Source of the DNA: Thermoplasmatota archaeon
GTDB lineage: Archaea > Thermoplasmatota > Thermoplasmata > UBA10834
Reading direction: 5' to 3'
Assembly: GCA_022848805.1 (NCBI GenBank)
Contig: JAJISI010000055.1
Span: 1 to 7,939 of the forward strand
DNA: 7,939 nt
The position numbers and the translations under genes are program-made. A model generated the notes under the pieces. It saw only the letters and a list, made by a program, of their open reading frames with translations. It did no database searches and was not told the DNA's origin. Shown in pieces: positions 5,590-7,939 of this stretch; position 1 is the stretch's first letter, and the number at the start of each line of letters is the position of its first letter.

Positions 5590-6581
5590 AGGTCATAGCC
5601 GAATACGGTAGGGACGACCTCGCGAAGGTGTACGTCGCGGACATGAGGGAGCACGCGAGCGACGGAAACGGAAAACACATGATCGAGTTCGTGGAGTCGC
5701 TTCAGCCGCCGAACTCCAGGGAGGAGAAGTGGGTCATGATAGTCTCCTCGATGTACGGATGTCCCGTGAAGTGCAAGATGTGCGACGCTGGCGGCAACTA
5801 CTCGGGGAAGATGACGGCGGACGAGATACTCCAACAGATCGATTACATGGTTCGGCGGAGATACCCCGACGGCGCCGTACCGTCATCGAAGTTCAAAGTA
5901 CAGTTCGCTAGGATGGGGGAGCCCGCCCTGAACCCGGCGGTCCTCGACGCGATGGAGCGGCTTCCGGGAGCGTTCGACGCGCCCGGACTCTATGTGTCCA
6001 TCTCGACCGTGGGCCCTGGGAACACGGTCGCCCGTGGGTTCCTGGACAGGCTCGTCGATGTGAAGAACACGCATTATCCGAACGGCAGGTTCCAGCTGCA
6101 GTTCTCGATACACACGACGGACGAGGAGAAGAGGGACGAGCTGATACCTACGAAGAAGCTGTCGTTCGAGGAGATCGCGGCGTTCTCGGAGCGGTTCGTA
6201 GACATGTCGAACGGCGACAAGAAGGTCACGCTGAACTTCGCGCCCACCGTCGGGTACCCCATCGACGTCGGGGTGGTCAAGGAGCACTTCGACCCGTCCA
6301 TGTTCATTATCAAGCTGACGCCTTTGAACCCGACTGTCCGCTCGAACGAGGAGAGCCTGCAGTCGGTCATAGACCCGCACACCGACCATACATCGAAGAC
6401 GGTCGTAGACATGTTCAGGGACAGCGGCTACGATGTTATCCTGAGCATAGGGGAGCTCGAGGAGAACAAGATAGGCAGCAACTGCGGGCAGTTCATCCAA
6501 CGCGCCCTCGATGCGGAAGATAAGCCGAGGGAGAGCTACGAGCTCGACCGATATTGTGTGGACGGCGACGCGGCGAAGTAG
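5586..6581 (+). CDS. RlmN/Cfr-like radical SAM protein of unknown substrate
   Basis: This 331-residue protein carries the radical SAM cluster motif C59-x3-C63-x2-C66 in VSSMYGCPVKCKMCDAGG. The GEP-type SAM contact (ARMGEPALN) follows, then sections resembling RlmN/Cfr (QLQFSIHTTDEEKRDELIP, KLTPLNP). C300 in IGSNCGQF aligns with RlmN Cys355 (AACGQL), the residue that carries the methyl/methylene group. The second catalytic cysteine, E. coli RlmN Cys118, seven residues before the cluster, is I52 here. The cluster starts at residue 59 rather than about 125, so most of the N-terminal RNA-binding region of RlmN is absent. I infer a relative that uses a methylated cysteine on a different substrate, perhaps a small molecule or peptide. 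It starts with TTG and overlaps the upstream flavoprotein by 4 nt. An rRNA methyltransferase role is not excluded. Confidence 0.85.
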   Translation: MKVIAEYGRDDLAKVYVADMREHASDGNGKHMIEFVESLQPPNSREEKWVMIVSSMYGCPVKCKMCDAGGNYSGKMTADEILQQIDYMVRRRYPDGAVPSSKFKVQFARMGEPALNPAVLDAMERLPGAFDAPGLYVSISTVGPGNTVARGFLDRLVDVKNTHYPNGRFQLQFSIHTTDEEKRDELIPTKKLSFEEIAAFSERFVDMSNGDKKVTLNFAPTVGYPIDVGVVKEHFDPSMFIIKLTPLNPTVRSNEESLQSVIDPHTDHTSKTVVDMFRDSGYDVILSIGELEENKIGSNCGQFIQRALDAEDKPRESYELDRYCVDGDAAK

Positions 6582-6599
6582 AGAGCTGTGTGGCACGCA

Positions 6600-7322
6600 T
6601 CACGCCTTGAACATCACGAAGCCTCTGTAGTCCAGTCTGTGCTCGATGAACTCTGGCCAGTCCCACTTCTTCGACTTCACGAGCTGCGTGACCCGCGGTG
6701 TGAAGTCTATCTGATGCGATATTATGATTCCCGCTGAGAGTGCGAGCGTAGAGAACTCCGCGACGGTGACGGCACCCGCTACGCACGCCTCCCACGGCTC
6801 GCCCTCGCATTTCCTCCTCGCCCTGAAGGCGTCGGAAAGCACCATCTTCGCTCCGGGCTTGGCTATGCGCGCCATCTCCTTCATCCCGGCGCTCTTGTCC
6901 GGCAGGAGGTTGAAGCTCGCTTGACTCAGTATGACATCGGCGCATCGGTCGGCGAGCGGTAGACGCTCGAGGTCACCGAGCACGCCCTCGAAATCCATGT
7001 CGGTAAACGGTTGAGCGTCCGCGACTGCTTTCGAAACGTGAAGAGCACGAGACGAGAAATCCACGCCTATCATCCTCTCCGGAGGACTGAGTTCCATGGC
7101 GCGGAAGGCGAACCCTCCCGTTCCCACGCCCAGGTCGATCATCGTCTTGCCAGTGAGCGGCATGATAGTCCTGAGCAGAGGGTCCGCTACGGGGGAGTTG
7201 TTAAGCCGACGCTCGGCAGCTATGCGCTCGTCATATCGCCCCCACTGAGTTTCGTAATTGGCCCGGGTCTTCCCTTTGACTTCCTTCTGAGAACAGTTGC
7301 TGCTGTGTGGAGACGCGTCCAT
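6600..7322 (-). CDS. Class I SAM-dependent methyltransferase, ArsM-like
   Basis: This 240-residue soluble protein has a Rossmann methyltransferase core. Motif I is IDLGVGTGGFAF (D63-G69), the ribose-binding acid is D88 in GVDFSS, and motif II is GDLERLPLAD (D117). The next strand is ADVILSQASFNLLPD, and LKPG-like RIAKPGAKMVLSDAF follows. A stretch near the C-terminus, PWEACVAGAVTVAEF (C180), resembles the segment of arsenite methyltransferases that holds one arsenic-binding cysteine. The other cysteines (C10, C127, C172) do not clearly match the remaining ArsM positions, so arsenic methylation is only a possibility and a small-molecule methyltransferase is the safer call. Its 3' end faces the radical SAM gene with an 18-bp gap; its 5' end is divergent from the alcohol dehydrogenase. 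A weak GAGGGA lies about 9 nt before ATG 7322. Confidence 0.82.
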   Translation of the reverse strand: MDASPHSSNCSQKEVKGKTRANYETQWGRYDERIAAERRLNNSPVADPLLRTIMPLTGKTMIDLGVGTGGFAFRAMELSPPERMIGVDFSSRALHVSKAVADAQPFTDMDFEGVLGDLERLPLADRCADVILSQASFNLLPDKSAGMKEMARIAKPGAKMVLSDAFRARRKCEGEPWEACVAGAVTVAEFSTLALSAGIIISHQIDFTPRVTQLVKSKKWDWPEFIEHRLDYRGFVMFKA

Positions 7323-7387
7323 CGATTCAGTCCCTCTGTGATAACGGCTACCTAAGAGTATCCGCCTTGCCTCGTTTCAAGGTTTCC

Positions 7388-7395
7388 TTAAATAT
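7388..7395 (+). promoter_or_regulatory. TATA box of the alcohol dehydrogenase gene
   Basis: TTAAATAT on the plus strand is centred about 33 nt before ATG 7425. This predicts a transcript starting near 7418 with a leader of only a few bases, typical of archaeal near-leaderless mRNA. No SD precedes the ATG, which agrees. The rest of the 7323-7424 gap holds two GTTTC copies and nothing else I can support. Confidence 0.6.
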
Positions 7396-7424
7396 CTCGC
7401 ACGGATTGCATATATGAATTCGTC

Positions 7425-7939
7425 ATGAAGGATCAGAGGAAGTTGATAGCGGCATCCCTGTACATCCAAGGGAGGGGGGCCATCGCACTTCTCGGGGAAA
7501 ACGCCCGCAAGTTGGGGAAGAGAGCGTATGTGATCGGCGGCCAAACAGCTATCTCCGTCACCGAGGAGAGGATATGGACGTCCCTCGACGCAAGCGGCAT
7601 CGCGGTCGTGGCCGTGGACAACGGGGTCAAAGACTGCACATACGCCACGATCGAAAGGCTCGTCGTGAAGGGCGGACGAGTCGAGCCGGACTTCGTCATA
7701 GGTGTCGGCGGAGGGAGAGCGATCGACACCGCAAAGGCCGTCGCGTGGAAGCTCGCGGTCCCCGCGGTATCCGTCGGCACACAGTGCGCGACGAACGCGG
7801 ACGGGAGTGCGGAGGCCGTCGTGTACACGGAGGACCACAAGTTCCTGGAAGAGGTAATCCTACCAGACAATCCAGCGATCGTCATAGTCGACACGGACGT
7901 GATCGCCGCTGCGCCTGTGAAGTATCTCATCTGGGGCAT
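7425..7939 (+). CDS. GldA-family iron/zinc-type alcohol (glycerol-like) dehydrogenase, 5' part
   Basis: The first 171 codons are present and the frame is open at the right edge. Family features are SLYIQGRGAIALLG (11-24), the NAD-binding FVIGVGGGRAIDTAKAVA (90-107), and LPDNPAIVIVDTDVIAAAP (146-164), all typical of glycerol dehydrogenase GldA. These enzymes oxidise glycerol or reduce related ketones with NAD and a catalytic metal. The archaeal membrane-lipid enzyme G1P dehydrogenase is related, but the NP-x-IVIVDTDVIA-x-AP region fits GldA better. The metal-ligand Asp of GldA (STDAPTSA) aligns without gaps to N124 in ATNADGSA, an unusual change unless D126 takes over; the two His ligands lie past the edge. 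The start is set by the TATA box at 7388-7395. ATG 7414 is in another frame and closes at once. Confidence 0.88.
   Translation, partial: MKDQRKLIAASLYIQGRGAIALLGENARKLGKRAYVIGGQTAISVTEERIWTSLDASGIAVVAVDNGVKDCTYATIERLVVKGGRVEPDFVIGVGGGRAIDTAKAVAWKLAVPAVSVGTQCATNADGSAEAVVYTEDHKFLEEVILPDNPAIVIVDTDVIAAAPVKYLIWG

Noticed and set aside
5883..6596. Minus-strand open frame opposite the radical SAM gene
   Set aside because: The plus frame has the CxxxCxxC motif and RlmN-like sections; the minus frame is a low-complexity Arg/Val/Leu shadow.
7365..7382. CCTTG-N8-CAAGG inverted repeat in the right divergent region
   Set aside because: The 5-bp arms with an 8-bp spacer are expected by chance and no second copy was found.
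7409..7416. CATATATG as the dehydrogenase TATA box
   Set aside because: It is only about 12 nt from ATG 7425, so a transcript from it would start inside the gene. TTAAATAT at 7388-7395 has the right distance.
7433..7939. Minus-strand open frame opposite the alcohol dehydrogenase
   Set aside because: The plus frame matches GldA throughout; the minus frame is Ser/Thr/Ala-rich with no motif.

Overview
The window is GC-rich and almost fully coding. It most likely comes from an archaeon. The evidence is A/T-rich TATA-like boxes about 25-30 bases before the expected transcript starts, Shine-Dalgarno (SD) sites matching GGAGGTG, an HdrD-type iron-sulfur protein, a class II-like superoxide reductase, and FtsX-like permeases with Ig-like ectodomains. 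A Thermoplasmatota-like lineage is my guess from gene content and style; there is no rRNA or marker gene here to prove it. No tRNA, rRNA, CRISPR array, insertion sequence or phage gene was seen.

Left arm (1-3780, all on the minus strand, read right to left): a superoxide reductase, an HdrD-like protein with two 4Fe-4S motifs and two CCG domains, then two overlapping FtsX/MacB-type permease genes. The second permease runs off the left edge. The genes are closely spaced (75 nt, 24 nt, 1-base overlap), but a TATA-like box before the first permease suggests the permeases can be transcribed on their own.

Centre (3781-6581): a 250-bp divergent control region, then a rightward three-gene operon. 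Its genes encode an isochorismatase-family hydrolase, a thioredoxin-reductase-like flavoprotein lacking the CxxC disulfide, and an RlmN/Cfr-like radical SAM protein. Successive genes overlap by 16 and 4 nt and each has a good SD site. The radical SAM protein keeps the methyl-carrier cysteine of RlmN/Cfr. It lacks the second catalytic cysteine and most of the N-terminal RNA-binding region, so an rRNA substrate is doubtful. The 5' leader of this operon holds two interleaved perfect inverted repeats (7 and 9 bp) with the geometry of an H-type pseudoknot that would bury the ribosome-binding site. Together these make the best candidate for an undescribed system: a small-molecule or peptide modification pathway in which the flavoprotein may feed electrons to the radical SAM enzyme, under translational control.

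Right arm (6600-7939): a convergent class I methyltransferase gene resembling ArsM-type enzymes, a 102-bp divergent promoter region, and the first 171 codons of a GldA-family (glycerol dehydrogenase-like) alcohol dehydrogenase that runs off the right edge.
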